Assembly (NCBI RefSeq): GCF_017876295.1
Contig: NZ_JAGINT010000001.1
Location: 4,216,001-4,280,000 of the forward strand
Reading direction: 5' to 3'
From: Kribbella aluminosa
GTDB taxonomy: Bacteria; Actinomycetota; Actinomycetes; Propionibacteriales; Kribbellaceae
Length of the DNA stretch: 64,000 bases
Shown: in pieces, positions 7,810 through 16,215 of the stretch
Position numbering within the stretch: the first letter of the stretch is position 1
Layout of the letters: every line of letters starts with the position of its first letter
The notes under the pieces: model-generated
The model's database searches: none
The model's input: the letters and a program-made list of their open reading frames with translations, nothing else
What the model was told of the DNA's origin: nothing
Made by a program: the position numbers and the translations under genes

Positions 7810-7853
7810 ACCTCCACTGCCTAAACGGCAGACCTCCACTGCCTAAACGGCAG
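7810..7853. repeat. 22-bp tandem duplication with small hairpins downstream of ctaD
   Basis: ACCTCCACTGCCTAAACGGCAG is repeated exactly at 7810-7831 and 7832-7853. Each unit contains a 5-bp hairpin (CTGCC-TAAAC-GGCAG). It sits 20 bases past the ctaD stop and could act as a weak double terminator or a transcript-end stabiliser. Confidence 0.8.
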
Positions 7854-7873
7854 ACCTGGACGGCCGACCTGGG

Positions 7874-9556
7874 CTAAAGCACTTCCCGGTGGACATGTGG
7901 TGCAAGCTCGGGATGGTGCAGGTCGAATGCCGGCGACTCCGACCGGATCCGCGGCAGAGACTCGAAGTTGTGCCGCGGTGGCGGGCAGCTCGTCGCCCAC
8001 TCGAGCGAGCGGCCCCAGCCCCACGGATCGTCTACCTGCACCCGCGGACTACGACGCGACTTATAGATGTTGTAGAAGAACGGCAGCATCGACGCGCCCA
8101 GGATGAACGCTCCGACACTCGACACCTGGTTCAACGTCGTGAACCCGTCGCTCGCCTTGTAGTCGGCGTACCGGCGCGGCATGCCCTCGACACCCAGCCA
8201 GTGCTGCACCAGGAACGTCGTGTGGAAGCCGATGAACAGCAACCAGAAGTGCAGCTTGCCGAGCTTCTCGTCGAGCATCCGCCCGGTCATCTTCGGCCAC
8301 CAGAAGTAGAACCCCGAGAACATCGCGAACACCACAGTCCCGAACACGACATAGTGGAAGTGCGCGACCACGAAGTACGAATCCTGCAACTGGTAGTCGA
8401 GCGCCGGCGCCGCAAGAATCACGCCGGTCAGCCCGCCCAGCAGGAACGTGGCGAGGAAGCCGACGGCCCACAGCATCGGCGTGTCGAACGACACCGACCC
8501 GCCCCACATCGTGCCGATCCAGTTGAAGAACTTCACCCCTGTCGGCACCGCGATCAGGAACGTCATGAACGAGAAGAACGGCAGCGCCACCGCCCCGGTG
8601 GTGAACATGTGATGCGCCCACACCGCGATCGACAACGCCCCGATCCCCATCGTCGCGGCGACCAGTCCGTAGTACCCGAAGATCGGTTTCCGGCTGAACA
8701 CCGGCAGTACTTCGGTGACGATCCCGAAGAACGGCAGCGCGATGATGTATACCTCGGGATGCCCGAAGAACCAGAACAGGTGCTCCCAAAGGATCGCCCC
8801 ACCGTTGGCCGCGTCGAAGACGTGCGCGCCGAGCCTCCGGTCCGCCTCCAGCACCAGCAGCGCCGCCGCGAAAATCGGGAACGCGATCAGCACCAGGATC
8901 GATGTCACCAGGATGTTCCAGGTGAAGATCGGCATCCGGAACATCGTCATCCCCGGCGCGCGCATCGTGACGATCGTGGTGACGAAGTTGACGCCGCCGA
9001 GGATCGTCCCGAGGCCGGCCATCCACAGGCCCATCGTCCACAGGTCACCGCCGACGCTCGGCGAGCGCACCCCGTTGGACAGCGGCGAGTACGCCGTCCA
9101 GCCGAAGTCGGCGGCGCCGCCCGGCGTGAAGAACCCGCTGATCGTGATCAGCCCGCCGAACAGGAACAGCCAATAGCTGAACATGTTCAGCCGCGGGAAC
9201 GCGACGTCCGGCGACCCGATCTGCAGCGGCATGATCACGTTGGCGAAGCCAACGAACAGCGGCGTCGCGAACAGCAGCAGCATGATCGTGCCGTGCATCG
9301 TGAACAGCTGGTTGTACGTCTCCTCGTTGACGAACTGCAGCCCCGGCTCGGCCAGCTCGGCGCGGATCACCAGCGCCATCACGCCGCCGATCAGGAAGAA
9401 CGCGAACGACGTGACGAGGTACAGCTGGCCGATCACCTTGTGGTCGGTCGTCGAGAGCACCCGGCCGATCACCAGCCCCAGTGGCCGCCGCCCAACCCCA
9501 GCCGCAGCCGATCCGGTGCGCTCGGTGACCCCGGCATGCCCGCTGACGCTGGCCAT
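7874..9556 (-). CDS. ctaD: Cytochrome c oxidase subunit I, aa3 type
   Basis: A 560-residue, 12-helix heme-copper oxidase subunit. The CuB and cross-linked Tyr motif GHPEVY is near residue 265, WAHHMFTTG holds two further CuB histidines, and HFHYVVFG near 395 carries the heme a3 and heme a ligands. The D-channel-type sequence GFANVIMPLQIGSPDVAFPRLN is present. It lacks neighbouring ctaC, ctaE or ctaF genes, so it is a solo copy, probably a second subunit I that uses partners encoded elsewhere. The ATG at 9556 follows GGGAGGTGGC. Confidence 0.96.
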   Translation of the reverse strand: MASVSGHAGVTERTGSAAAGVGRRPLGLVIGRVLSTTDHKVIGQLYLVTSFAFFLIGGVMALVIRAELAEPGLQFVNEETYNQLFTMHGTIMLLLFATPLFVGFANVIMPLQIGSPDVAFPRLNMFSYWLFLFGGLITISGFFTPGGAADFGWTAYSPLSNGVRSPSVGGDLWTMGLWMAGLGTILGGVNFVTTIVTMRAPGMTMFRMPIFTWNILVTSILVLIAFPIFAAALLVLEADRRLGAHVFDAANGGAILWEHLFWFFGHPEVYIIALPFFGIVTEVLPVFSRKPIFGYYGLVAATMGIGALSIAVWAHHMFTTGAVALPFFSFMTFLIAVPTGVKFFNWIGTMWGGSVSFDTPMLWAVGFLATFLLGGLTGVILAAPALDYQLQDSYFVVAHFHYVVFGTVVFAMFSGFYFWWPKMTGRMLDEKLGKLHFWLLFIGFHTTFLVQHWLGVEGMPRRYADYKASDGFTTLNQVSSVGAFILGASMLPFFYNIYKSRRSPRVQVDDPWGWGRSLEWATSCPPPRHNFESLPRIRSESPAFDLHHPELAPHVHREVL

Positions 9557-9586
9557 GCCACCTCCCGAACTAACGCATCCCCTCGA

Positions 9587-10167
9587 TTAGACACCTATCG
9601 GCACCACAGCAACACCCCCTCGGCCGGGTGCAGCTCTCACGCGGACCTCGCCGGACCGGCCGCACACCCGCCCGGCCACCGGCCGCGGCAGGAACCGGGC
9701 GCCATCCACCGTGTAATGCTTCCCGTGGTGATTGACGGGCTCGCCCGTCCATCCGGCGGTCAGGATGTCCAGGGTCTCGTCCAGCCATTCGGCCCGGACG
9801 CTGTCGTCCAGCTCCTCCCCCGTCTTCGAGAACTCCTGTGCGAACCGGTCGCTCCCCAGCCCGACCCCGAGCGTGAGCCGACCGTGCGACAACCGGTCGA
9901 GTGTTGTTGCCTCCCGCAACAGCTTGGCCGGCCGCCGGCGGCGATCGGCGACACCATCTGCCCGATCCGTAGCCGTTCGGTCGCGGTCGCCATCGCGGTC
10001 ATCGTGATCCAGGGATCGGCCGCCGCACGGACGGGGGGCCGCCACCAGAGGTGGTCCCAGACGAAGAACCCGTCCCAGCCGGTCTCCTCGGCGGCCGCTG
10101 CCAGCCGTGCCAGCTCCAGCGGGTCCGAGAGCTCGTCGAACAGCGGCACCCACAGCGCGAACTTCAT
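9587..10167 (-). pseudogene. LLM-class flavin-dependent oxidoreductase, frameshifted and 3'-truncated
   Basis: The N-terminus (MKFALWVPLFDELSDPLEL, then WDGFFVWDHL) and later part (RRPAKLLREATTLDRLSHG, then LGVGLGSD) are classic bacterial-luciferase-like sequence but lie in two frames. The switch is near 9946, where an intact gene would have one more C before CGCCGGCGG. After FLPRPV the frame reads nonsense, and the protein ends near 194 residues instead of about 290. The first ATG overlaps the hydrolase stop by 4 bases (ATGA), so the pair was an operon. One base could be a sequencing error; the missing 3' third could not. Confidence 0.8.
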
Positions 10168-10988
10168 CGTGACCTCTCGGTGTGCTCAACCAGCGCGTCC
10201 ACAAAAGTGGACCAGTACGGCTCGGACAGGCCGTGCCCCATGCCGGCCAGCACGATCAGGCGGGCGTCCGGCACCGCATCGCGAATAGCCTCACCGTGCG
10301 GCAGCGGGAGCAGCGGATCCGCATCTCCGTGCAGCACCAGCACCGGCATCCTCAGGTCGGCGAACCCGCCGTTCCGCGGCCCGTCGAAGGTCATCGCAAA
10401 ATGGTTGGTCAGCGAGGCCTCGTAGTCCCGAGCCCGCGCGAGATCCTGCCTGACCAGTTCACGAGCCGCCGGTTCGTCGAAATGTCCCGCCGCCTCCGCC
10501 TCGATGGAGCGTACGACGTACTCCTCGACAGCCGCCGGGTCCGTGAAGTCGGGGCTGTCGAAATGCGGCATCGACGGCGGAGGCAACCCGTCGTCGCCCG
10601 TGGTCGTCGACACGAACGTCAGCGAAGCCACCCGGGACGGGTGGTCGAGGCCGAGGATCAGCGCCGTACCGCCGGACATCGACACCGCGACCACGTCCGC
10701 CTTGTCGACGCCCACGGTATCGAGCAGCCCGACCGCGTCCGCGGCCAGGTCGCTCATCGCGTACGTCGGCGCGCCGACCGGGTACGACGTCGACCGCCCG
10801 GTGTCACGCTGGTCGTAGCGGATCACGAAGCGCCCCCGAGCCGCGAGCTTCCCGCAGAGCTCACGTTCCCACCAGAGCATCGAGGCCCCCGCGCCGTGGA
10901 TCAGCAGCAGGGCGGGGTCGGCAGGGTCACCGAAGGTCTCGGCGCAAAGCTCGACATTGTTGACCTCATACAGCTTCTCGGTAGTCAT
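10164..10988 (-). CDS. Alpha/beta-fold hydrolase
   Basis: A 275-residue hydrolase. The oxyanion region is LLIHGAGAS, the nucleophile elbow is VSMSGG (a serine replaces the first glycine of GxSxG), the acid lies in HGDADPLLP and the histidine in GMGHGLS. It is similar to the aclacinomycin methylesterase/haloperoxidase-like group, with unknown substrate. An upstream in-frame codon at 11015 exists, but the ATG at 10988 fits better because TACGGT lies 6 bases before it. It is translationally coupled to the LLM remnant downstream and divergent from the LysR remnant. Confidence 0.9.
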   Translation of the reverse strand: MTTEKLYEVNNVELCAETFGDPADPALLLIHGAGASMLWWERELCGKLAARGRFVIRYDQRDTGRSTSYPVGAPTYAMSDLAADAVGLLDTVGVDKADVVAVSMSGGTALILGLDHPSRVASLTFVSTTTGDDGLPPPSMPHFDSPDFTDPAAVEEYVVRSIEAEAAGHFDEPAARELVRQDLARARDYEASLTNHFAMTFDGPRNGGFADLRMPVLVLHGDADPLLPLPHGEAIRDAVPDARLIVLAGMGHGLSEPYWSTFVDALVEHTERSR

Positions 10989-10994
10989 GCTCCG

Positions 10995-11000
10995 ACCGTA
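10995..11000 (-). promoter_or_regulatory. -10 box of hydrolase gene, leaderless
   Basis: TACGGT on the minus strand, 6 bases before the ATG at 10988; it decides the start. Confidence 0.45.
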
Positions 11001-11032
11001 GGAGACATGGAGCAATCATGAAAAGCGATTGA

Positions 11033-11473
11033 TTCTTATCAAAGACGGACGATCCGGATCTCAGCGGGCTCGACCTGATGTTCTTCGACGGCCCGGCCGA
11101 CGACGGCATCGAGGACCTCAAGCTGCTGGACGACCCGTACGTTCTCGTCGCGCGGCCGCTGGTCGCGCATCCGGCCATCTGCCACCAGGCTGTCGTCGAG
11201 GACTTCCTGCGTACGCACGGCATTCGGCCCCAGGTCGTGTTCCGCACCGAGGGCAACGAGGCACTGCTCGCGATGGTCCGCGCCGGCCTCGGCGCGGCCC
11301 TGATGCCGCGTCTGGCCGTACCCCGTCACGACGAGAGCCTGGCGCTCCACGAACTCACACCAGGTCTCCCGCCGCGAGAGATCTTCTTGCTGTGGCGGGC
11401 CGGCCGCACGCATTCACCGCTCGCGGCGCACGCGATCGAGCTCGCGCTCAAGGCGGCCGCCGAGCTCAGCTGA
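11033..11473 (+). pseudogene. LysR-family regulator, C-terminal effector domain only
   Basis: The frame from 11033 reads KTDDPDLSGLDLMFFDGPA, then LLDDPYVLVARP, GNEALLAMVRAGLGAALMP and IFLLWRAGRTHSP, which is the second half of a LysR substrate-binding domain. A stop at 11030 closes the frame upstream, and the DNA-binding HTH is absent. Its natural stop survives and overlaps the end of the convergent DUF1906 gene by 8 bases, so the loss was at the 5' side. The intact gene was probably divergent from the adjacent hydrolase and regulated it. Confidence 0.75.
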
Positions 11474-13490
11474 CCGTGAGAACCTTCGACGCGGTCTGCG
11501 TGCCCTGGTGGTCGGCGTCGGCCAGCCAGACCACGCGGTAGGTGTAGGTGCCACGCGCCGTCGGCTTGATGCTGAACGCGTACTTCCCGTTCGTGGTCAG
11601 CTTCCCGGTCGTCACGGCCGCCCACGCCGTACCGGAGCGACGCTGCAGGTACGCCGTCGTACCGGCATGTGCCGGGTTCAGGTACCCGTACATCAACGTC
11701 GACCCGCCCAGCCTGATCGCTGCCGGCGTGAGGTACGCCGACAGCGCCGGGTGGACCTCCACCAGCGCGGCGGCGCTCCGCGTCCCGAGTACACCGGAGG
11801 CACCGTTGTAGCCCCACATGTAGTACGTCGACACGGACGGCTTCTGCGACACCTTGACGATCCCGTTCGCGTCGGACGCGTACGACCCGACCGTCGACCA
11901 CTTGCTCGCGGTCTTCGCCTTCGAGAACAGCGCGACCGGTACGCCGGCCAGCTTTCCGCCGTCCAGGCGCGACACGGCCGTCGTCAGCGTGACCGCGCCG
12001 GTGTACATGATCGAGGCTGCGCTCGCCCCGATCGTCGCCTTGGAGCCGACCAGCCGGACATCGACGCCCGGGCCGATCTTGCCCTTCGCGTCCTTCGTCC
12101 ACACCCGGTACGCATAGTTGGCCGAGTTCGACAGACCGTTCTGCGTGTAACTGCTCGCCGCACCGTTGTACACCGCCGTACCCGACGTCGTCAGCGGCGG
12201 CGGAGTCGAGCCGACCGCGTTCCGCAGCAGCACCGTCGTGTTCGCCGGCTTCGTCCAGTGCAGCGCCGCAGCCGCCACGCCACCAGCCACACTAAAGCTG
12301 CTCACCGGCGCCGGCGGAGCCGTCAGGTTCAGGTAGTTCTTGTCGACCGTCATCTGCACGCCACCGTTGTTCTCGGTGAGCTCACCCGCGTACTGGTGCA
12401 CCCGCTGGTGGTTGCTCCAGTACGCCGAGTTGATGAAGCGGCTCGTCCCGACCGCAGAACCCCAGTGCGCGAACCAGATGTTGTCCGGTCGGGTGTACGC
12501 CGTGCTCGTGTACGCGCTGTTCAGATCGGCACCACCCGACGCCGCGCCGACGTACGCGCCGCCCTGGTACCCACGCGCGTTCAGCTCCTGCGTCCAGCCG
12601 CTCAGGTACGACAGCACGGCCGCCTTGCACGACGGCGTCGTCGTGTACGCCTCGATGTCGCTGTAGATCGCGCTCCGCTGCGCGAATCCGAGCGCCTGGG
12701 CGGCCGCGACCGCGTTGATGGCGGCGTTGCGGCCCTGGATCAGTGCAGTCGACGCGACCGAGGACATCCGGCTGTTGTACGTCGTGCACGGCGCCTGCAG
12801 GCCGACGTCGATCAGCAGGAACTGCCAGCCCTTGCTCGCGTTCGCCGCGACCCAGTCGGCGGTCAGGTTCGGCTGCGCGCACCCGCGGAGTCCCCCGCTG
12901 ATGTAGATGCCGACGCCCTGGTACGTCGGGCGCCACGCGTCCATCGCGTCCTGCGACGGCGCCGCGCAGGTGTCGAACCCGTTGCCGGCGAAGTTGCCGG
13001 TAGCAACGATGGACGGCGTGACCGCGGCCGGCTGGGCCACCCGTGCCGACGGGGTCTTCGTCACCACCTTGCCGGTCCCGAGAACGTCGTTCGCCGCCCG
13101 CTCGGTGCCCGGCGCGTAGTACGCCGTCGCCAGGACGCCGGCGTCCGTGATCGCGCGGCGCAGCATCCCGTCACTCGACGACTGCACGGACGTCAGAGGC
13201 TCCAGGATCAGGCCGGAGCTGCGGCCGACCAGGTGTGCGGGGCACTTGGCCTGCGCCGTACTGCGCCCCAGGTACACGGCCGGCTGGTCGAGCCGGACGC
13301 ACGCGGTCGGGTCGGTGGCCAGGTCGACCACGGGCCAGTTGGACGGGACGGTCACTTGGTAACCGCGGTAGGACACGGTTTTCGTGTCCGTCGCGGTCGC
13401 CGGGCCGGCGGCGGTGATGCCCGCCACCAGCGTCAGGGCGAGTGCGAGCCCCCCAGGTCTGAACAACCTCACAATGCTCCCCAGTTCCAT
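11466..13490 (-). CDS. Secreted DUF1906 (glycoside-hydrolase-like) protein with Ig/FN3-like repeats
   Basis: About 674 residues from the ATG at 13490 (MELGSIVRLFR); a TTG 24 bases upstream is an alternative. A Sec signal peptide ends near ATATDTK. Residues about 165-385 are the Rv2525c-like DUF1906 domain (GNGFDTCAAPSQDAMDAW, GIYISGG, FLLIDVGLQAPC, IYSDIEAYTTT, DNIWFAHWG), a TIM-barrel type suspected to act on glycans. An FN3-like stretch and two Ig-like Ser/Thr-rich modules follow, ending LTVS. It is probably an extracellular wall-active or carbohydrate-binding protein; no catalytic activity can be shown from sequence. Confidence 0.88.
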   Translation of the reverse strand: MELGSIVRLFRPGGLALALTLVAGITAAGPATATDTKTVSYRGYQVTVPSNWPVVDLATDPTACVRLDQPAVYLGRSTAQAKCPAHLVGRSSGLILEPLTSVQSSSDGMLRRAITDAGVLATAYYAPGTERAANDVLGTGKVVTKTPSARVAQPAAVTPSIVATGNFAGNGFDTCAAPSQDAMDAWRPTYQGVGIYISGGLRGCAQPNLTADWVAANASKGWQFLLIDVGLQAPCTTYNSRMSSVASTALIQGRNAAINAVAAAQALGFAQRSAIYSDIEAYTTTPSCKAAVLSYLSGWTQELNARGYQGGAYVGAASGGADLNSAYTSTAYTRPDNIWFAHWGSAVGTSRFINSAYWSNHQRVHQYAGELTENNGGVQMTVDKNYLNLTAPPAPVSSFSVAGGVAAAALHWTKPANTTVLLRNAVGSTPPPLTTSGTAVYNGAASSYTQNGLSNSANYAYRVWTKDAKGKIGPGVDVRLVGSKATIGASAASIMYTGAVTLTTAVSRLDGGKLAGVPVALFSKAKTASKWSTVGSYASDANGIVKVSQKPSVSTYYMWGYNGASGVLGTRSAAALVEVHPALSAYLTPAAIRLGGSTLMYGYLNPAHAGTTAYLQRRSGTAWAAVTTGKLTTNGKYAFSIKPTARGTYTYRVVWLADADHQGTQTASKVLTVS

Positions 13491-13587
13491 CGTTGGACGG
13501 TGCCCCCGAGTCAAGGCGAGCGCCCGCTCTTCGGTCCAAGAGCCGCCAGCACTCGCCTCGATGCGGCGATGCTATCGGGTGCCGTTT

Positions 13588-13603
13588 TGGATCGTTCGGT
13601 CCA
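13588..13603. promoter_or_regulatory. Operator-like dyad before tetR
   Basis: TGGATCGTTCGGTCCA is a 16-bp inverted repeat with one mismatched pair, 8 bases upstream of the TAGGGT -10 box (13612-13617). Its position suggests autorepression by the adjacent TetR protein. Confidence 0.5.
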
Positions 13604-13611
13604 GAATGTGT

Positions 13612-13617
13612 TAGGGT
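13612..13617 (+). promoter_or_regulatory. -10 box of tetR, leaderless
   Basis: TAGGGT, 6 bases before the ATG at 13624. Confidence 0.5.
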
Positions 13618-13623
13618 CGGCAC

Positions 13624-14199
13624 ATGCCCAGACCGCGGACCTTCGACGAGGATCGCGCCGTCGACGCCGCGATGCGGGTGTTCTGGATGTCCGGCTACGA
13701 GGCGACGTCGACGCAGGACCTGTGCGCGGCGACCGGTCTCGGCCGGAGCAGCATCTACAACACGTTCACCAGCAAGCGCACCCTGTTCGACCGCGCTCTA
13801 CGGCGGTACGTCGAGGACTTCAGCGCCGCCCAGCTCGAGCTCATCCAGGACGAGTCGCTGCCGATCCGCGAGCGAGTCCGGCGGATCCTGTGGACGGCGG
13901 TCGAGCCGGAGCCGGACGACCCGGCCGGCTGCTTCGTGATCAACACGATCGTCGAGCTCGGCCCGAGGGAGCCCGAGATCGTCGACCTCCTGGACCGCGA
14001 CCACGAGACCAAGCTCGCCGCGCTGACCACCGCGATCCAGGCGGCACAAGCGGCCGGCGACCTCGACGCGGACCAGGACGCGGCCGGTCTGGCGGCGTAC
14101 GTCTTCACCGTCCTCGGCGGCCTGCGGGTCGCCGCTCGGCGCGGCGCGACCCCGGACAGCCAGCGGACGGTCGTCGAGGCGACGCTGCGCAGCTTCTGA
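13624..14199 (+). CDS. TetR-family transcriptional regulator
   Basis: A 191-residue repressor. The HTH spans about residues 8-52 (RAVDAAMRVFWMSGYEATST, then GLGRSSIYNTFTSKRTLFDRAL). The C-terminal part (RVRRILWTAVEP, GCFVINTIVELGPREPEIVDL) is the TetR_C subgroup that often controls short-chain dehydrogenases or efflux pumps. An MFS efflux gene follows after 70 bases in the same direction, so drug-responsive control of that pump is the likely role. A dyad overlapping its promoter fits autoregulation. Confidence 0.93.
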   Translation: MPRPRTFDEDRAVDAAMRVFWMSGYEATSTQDLCAATGLGRSSIYNTFTSKRTLFDRALRRYVEDFSAAQLELIQDESLPIRERVRRILWTAVEPEPDDPAGCFVINTIVELGPREPEIVDLLDRDHETKLAALTTAIQAAQAAGDLDADQDAAGLAAYVFTVLGGLRVAARRGATPDSQRTVVEATLRSF

Positions 14200-14269
14200 A
14201 AACCGACCTTTTGACCTCGGTTCGGCCTGGTCAGGTTTTGAACCGATTGATCCACTATGAGAGGACATC

Positions 14270-15448
14270 ATGCCCCGCGCCGTCTATCTGCTCGGCCTGG
14301 CGATCTTCGCCCAGGGAACGTCCGAGCTGATGCTCGCCGGTCTGCTCCCCGAGATCTCCACCGACCTGAAGGTGTCCGTCCCGGCTGCCGGTCTGCTGAT
14401 CTCCGCGTTCGCGGTCGGCATGCTGGTGGGAGCCCCGATCCTGGCCGTCACCACGCTCCGCTGGTCGCGACGCGTCGCGATGCTCGCGTTCCTCGCGGTC
14501 TTCGCCCTCACCCACGTGGCCGGCGCGCTCACCTCGTCGTACGGCGTACTGCTGGCCACCCGGGTCGCGGGCGCCTTCGTGTACGCCGGGTTCTGGGCGG
14601 TCGCCTCGGTGACCGCGATCGAGCTCGCCGGACCGCAGGCCCGCGCGAAGGCGATGAGCATCCTCGCCGGCGGTCTCACGGTCGCGACCATCGTCGGGCT
14701 GCCCGCCGGAACGCTGCTCGGTCAGCACCTCGGCTGGCGATCCGCGTTCTGGGCCGTCGCCGTACTGTCGGCCCTCGCGATCGCGGGCGTCCTCGTGACG
14801 ATCCCGCGCGGGCGGTCCGCGAACGTCCCGCACCTGCGTGCGGAGCTGCGGAGCATGGCGAATCCGCAGCTGTGGCTCGCGTACGGCACGACCGCGCTGT
14901 CGACCGGTGCGATCCTCGTCATCTTCAGCTACCTCGCACCGCTGCTGACCGAGACCACCGGACTGTCGGAGGCCTGGGTGCCGGTGATCCTTGCGCTGTA
15001 CGGCGTCGGCTCGCTGGCCGGGATTACGATCAGCGGACGCACCGCGGACCGGCGTCCGTTCGGCACGCTCACGATCAGCCTGACCGGCGTCGTCGCGGCG
15101 GCGGTGATCCTGGCGCTGACCGCCGGGACGCCGTGGCTCGCCGTACCCGCGATCGTCGCGATCGGCACGTTCGGGTTCGCGACCAACCCGGCGGTGAACT
15201 CGCGGGTGTTCAGCGTCGCCGGGTCCGCGCCGACGCTGGCGGCCGCGTTCAACATCTCGGCGTTCAACGTCGGGATCACGGTCGGCCCGTGGCTCGGCGG
15301 TCTCGCGCTCGACGCGGGCGCCGGGTATCCGTCGGTCGGCTGGATCGGCGCCGGTCTCGCAGTACTTGCCTTCGGCACCATTCCGCTCGCGCTCCGGGCT
15401 GCCGCTCAGCCGGCGTACGAGAGGGCCACCTCGATGACCGGCGCGTAG
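14270..15448 (+). CDS. MFS drug-efflux transporter, Cmx/CmlR-like (DHA1)
   Basis: 392 residues with 12 predicted helices. The opening YLLGLAIFAQGTSELMLAGL and the following SVPAAGLLISAFAVGMLVGAP closely follow the chloramphenicol-exporter Cmx/CmrA pattern; motif C-like GFWAVASVTAIE and later ISGRTADRRPFG are present. The start is the ATG at 14270 after GAGGACATC; an ATG 13 bases upstream is out of frame. It lies directly behind tetR. Drug specificity is inferred from family resemblance only. Its last 43 bases overlap the convergent kinase-like gene. Confidence 0.9.
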   Translation: MPRAVYLLGLAIFAQGTSELMLAGLLPEISTDLKVSVPAAGLLISAFAVGMLVGAPILAVTTLRWSRRVAMLAFLAVFALTHVAGALTSSYGVLLATRVAGAFVYAGFWAVASVTAIELAGPQARAKAMSILAGGLTVATIVGLPAGTLLGQHLGWRSAFWAVAVLSALAIAGVLVTIPRGRSANVPHLRAELRSMANPQLWLAYGTTALSTGAILVIFSYLAPLLTETTGLSEAWVPVILALYGVGSLAGITISGRTADRRPFGTLTISLTGVVAAAVILALTAGTPWLAVPAIVAIGTFGFATNPAVNSRVFSVAGSAPTLAAAFNISAFNVGITVGPWLGGLALDAGAGYPSVGWIGAGLAVLAFGTIPLALRAAAQPAYERATSMTGA

Positions 15449-16203
15449 GCGCGCCGCCGGGCGCCGGTCCAGACCGCTGCGCCGCCGGCCAGGTCGTCGG
15501 TGGTCAACCGATAGATCAGCGCGCGGATCAGCATCTGCCCCCATTCCGGCAGGTGCGCCCAGCGCGCCGCGAGGGCCGGCTCGGCGCCGTACCAGCAGAG
15601 CGCGTCCGCGACCGCGACGGCGGCGGCCCATGCGGTTGGTCGCCAGTACACCGGCCAGTCGATGATCGCCGGCGGCAACCCGTCGGCGAACATCACGTTC
15701 CCGGGCAGGTCCCCGTGCACGACCTGCGAGGTCACCTCCACCGGCCGCCAGGCGTCCACGAGCGGCCCGACGAGGTCGACGTACGGCGGGGTGCCGTCGA
15801 CCGGCTGCTCCCGCCACGCGACCCGATCGCCGTCACACCACGGATCGCTCCGAGCGTCGATGAAGTCAGGCCGCGGTAGGCCGGCCACCGCCTCGTGAAA
15901 CGCGGCCGCAGCGACGAGCACGTCGTCCTGCCGCCGCACATCGGTCGCCCCGACCAGCAACTCATTCGCCTCCCACCCGAACGCGACCCACTCGCCGTCC
16001 GTTGCCCGCACCGGCCGCGGCACCCGGAAAGCCTCGGACTCCGGCAGGACACTCAGCACGTCCGCACGCCAAGCGCTCTCACCGTCCGCACGCTTCAGCA
16101 CCACCCCACCCGAGCGCCACGTCTCACCTTGCCCGCCTGCCAAGCGCACTGCGGGCCCGCAGAGCCCGAACGCCGCCAACACCCGCTCCTCCGGCCCATC
16201 CAT
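15406..16203 (-). CDS. Aminoglycoside phosphotransferase-like protein (TIGR02569 type)
   Basis: A 265-residue kinase-fold protein. The phosphotransferase loop VVHGDLPGNVMF (HGDxxxxN) and the metal-binding aspartate in AIIDWPVYW are intact. The glycine loop is unusual (LAGGQGETWRSGGVVLKRAD), as in the actinobacterial TIGR02569 family, whose substrate is unknown; these are not proven resistance enzymes. It overlaps the MFS gene tail by 43 bases and lies 12 bases from the end of dnaE on the same strand. Confidence 0.85.
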   Translation of the reverse strand: MDGPEERVLAAFGLCGPAVRLAGGQGETWRSGGVVLKRADGESAWRADVLSVLPESEAFRVPRPVRATDGEWVAFGWEANELLVGATDVRRQDDVLVAAAAFHEAVAGLPRPDFIDARSDPWCDGDRVAWREQPVDGTPPYVDLVGPLVDAWRPVEVTSQVVHGDLPGNVMFADGLPPAIIDWPVYWRPTAWAAAVAVADALCWYGAEPALAARWAHLPEWGQMLIRALIYRLTTDDLAGGAAVWTGARRRAYAPVIEVALSYAG

Positions 16204-16215
16204 ACCCGTACTCTG

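Larger units (their letters stand above)
7048..7873. other. Gene-free repeat island
   Basis: This 826-base interval between the XRE and ctaD genes holds no convincing gene. All frames through the tandem array stay open only because the repeat lacks stops, giving runs of VPA, GTA or GYGGD. What it holds is a long palindrome (7151-7218), a 9-bp tandem array (7281-7595), two diverged copies of a 46-bp element (7180-7225 and 7696-7741), two GGGGTTAACCCC dyads, and a 22-bp tandem duplication (7810-7853). Confidence 0.75.

Noticed and set aside
7153..7839. Repeat-encoded proteins (VPA, GTAGTP, GYGGDSGD) in several frames
   Set aside because: All frames are open because the 9-mer lacks stops; flanking parts have no coding character and no ribosome site. 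Kept as a finding to test, not as a gene.
11508..14330. 940-residue frame opposite the DUF1906 gene running through tetR
   Set aside because: Shadow of the DUF1906 gene; no domains and biased Arg/Ala content.
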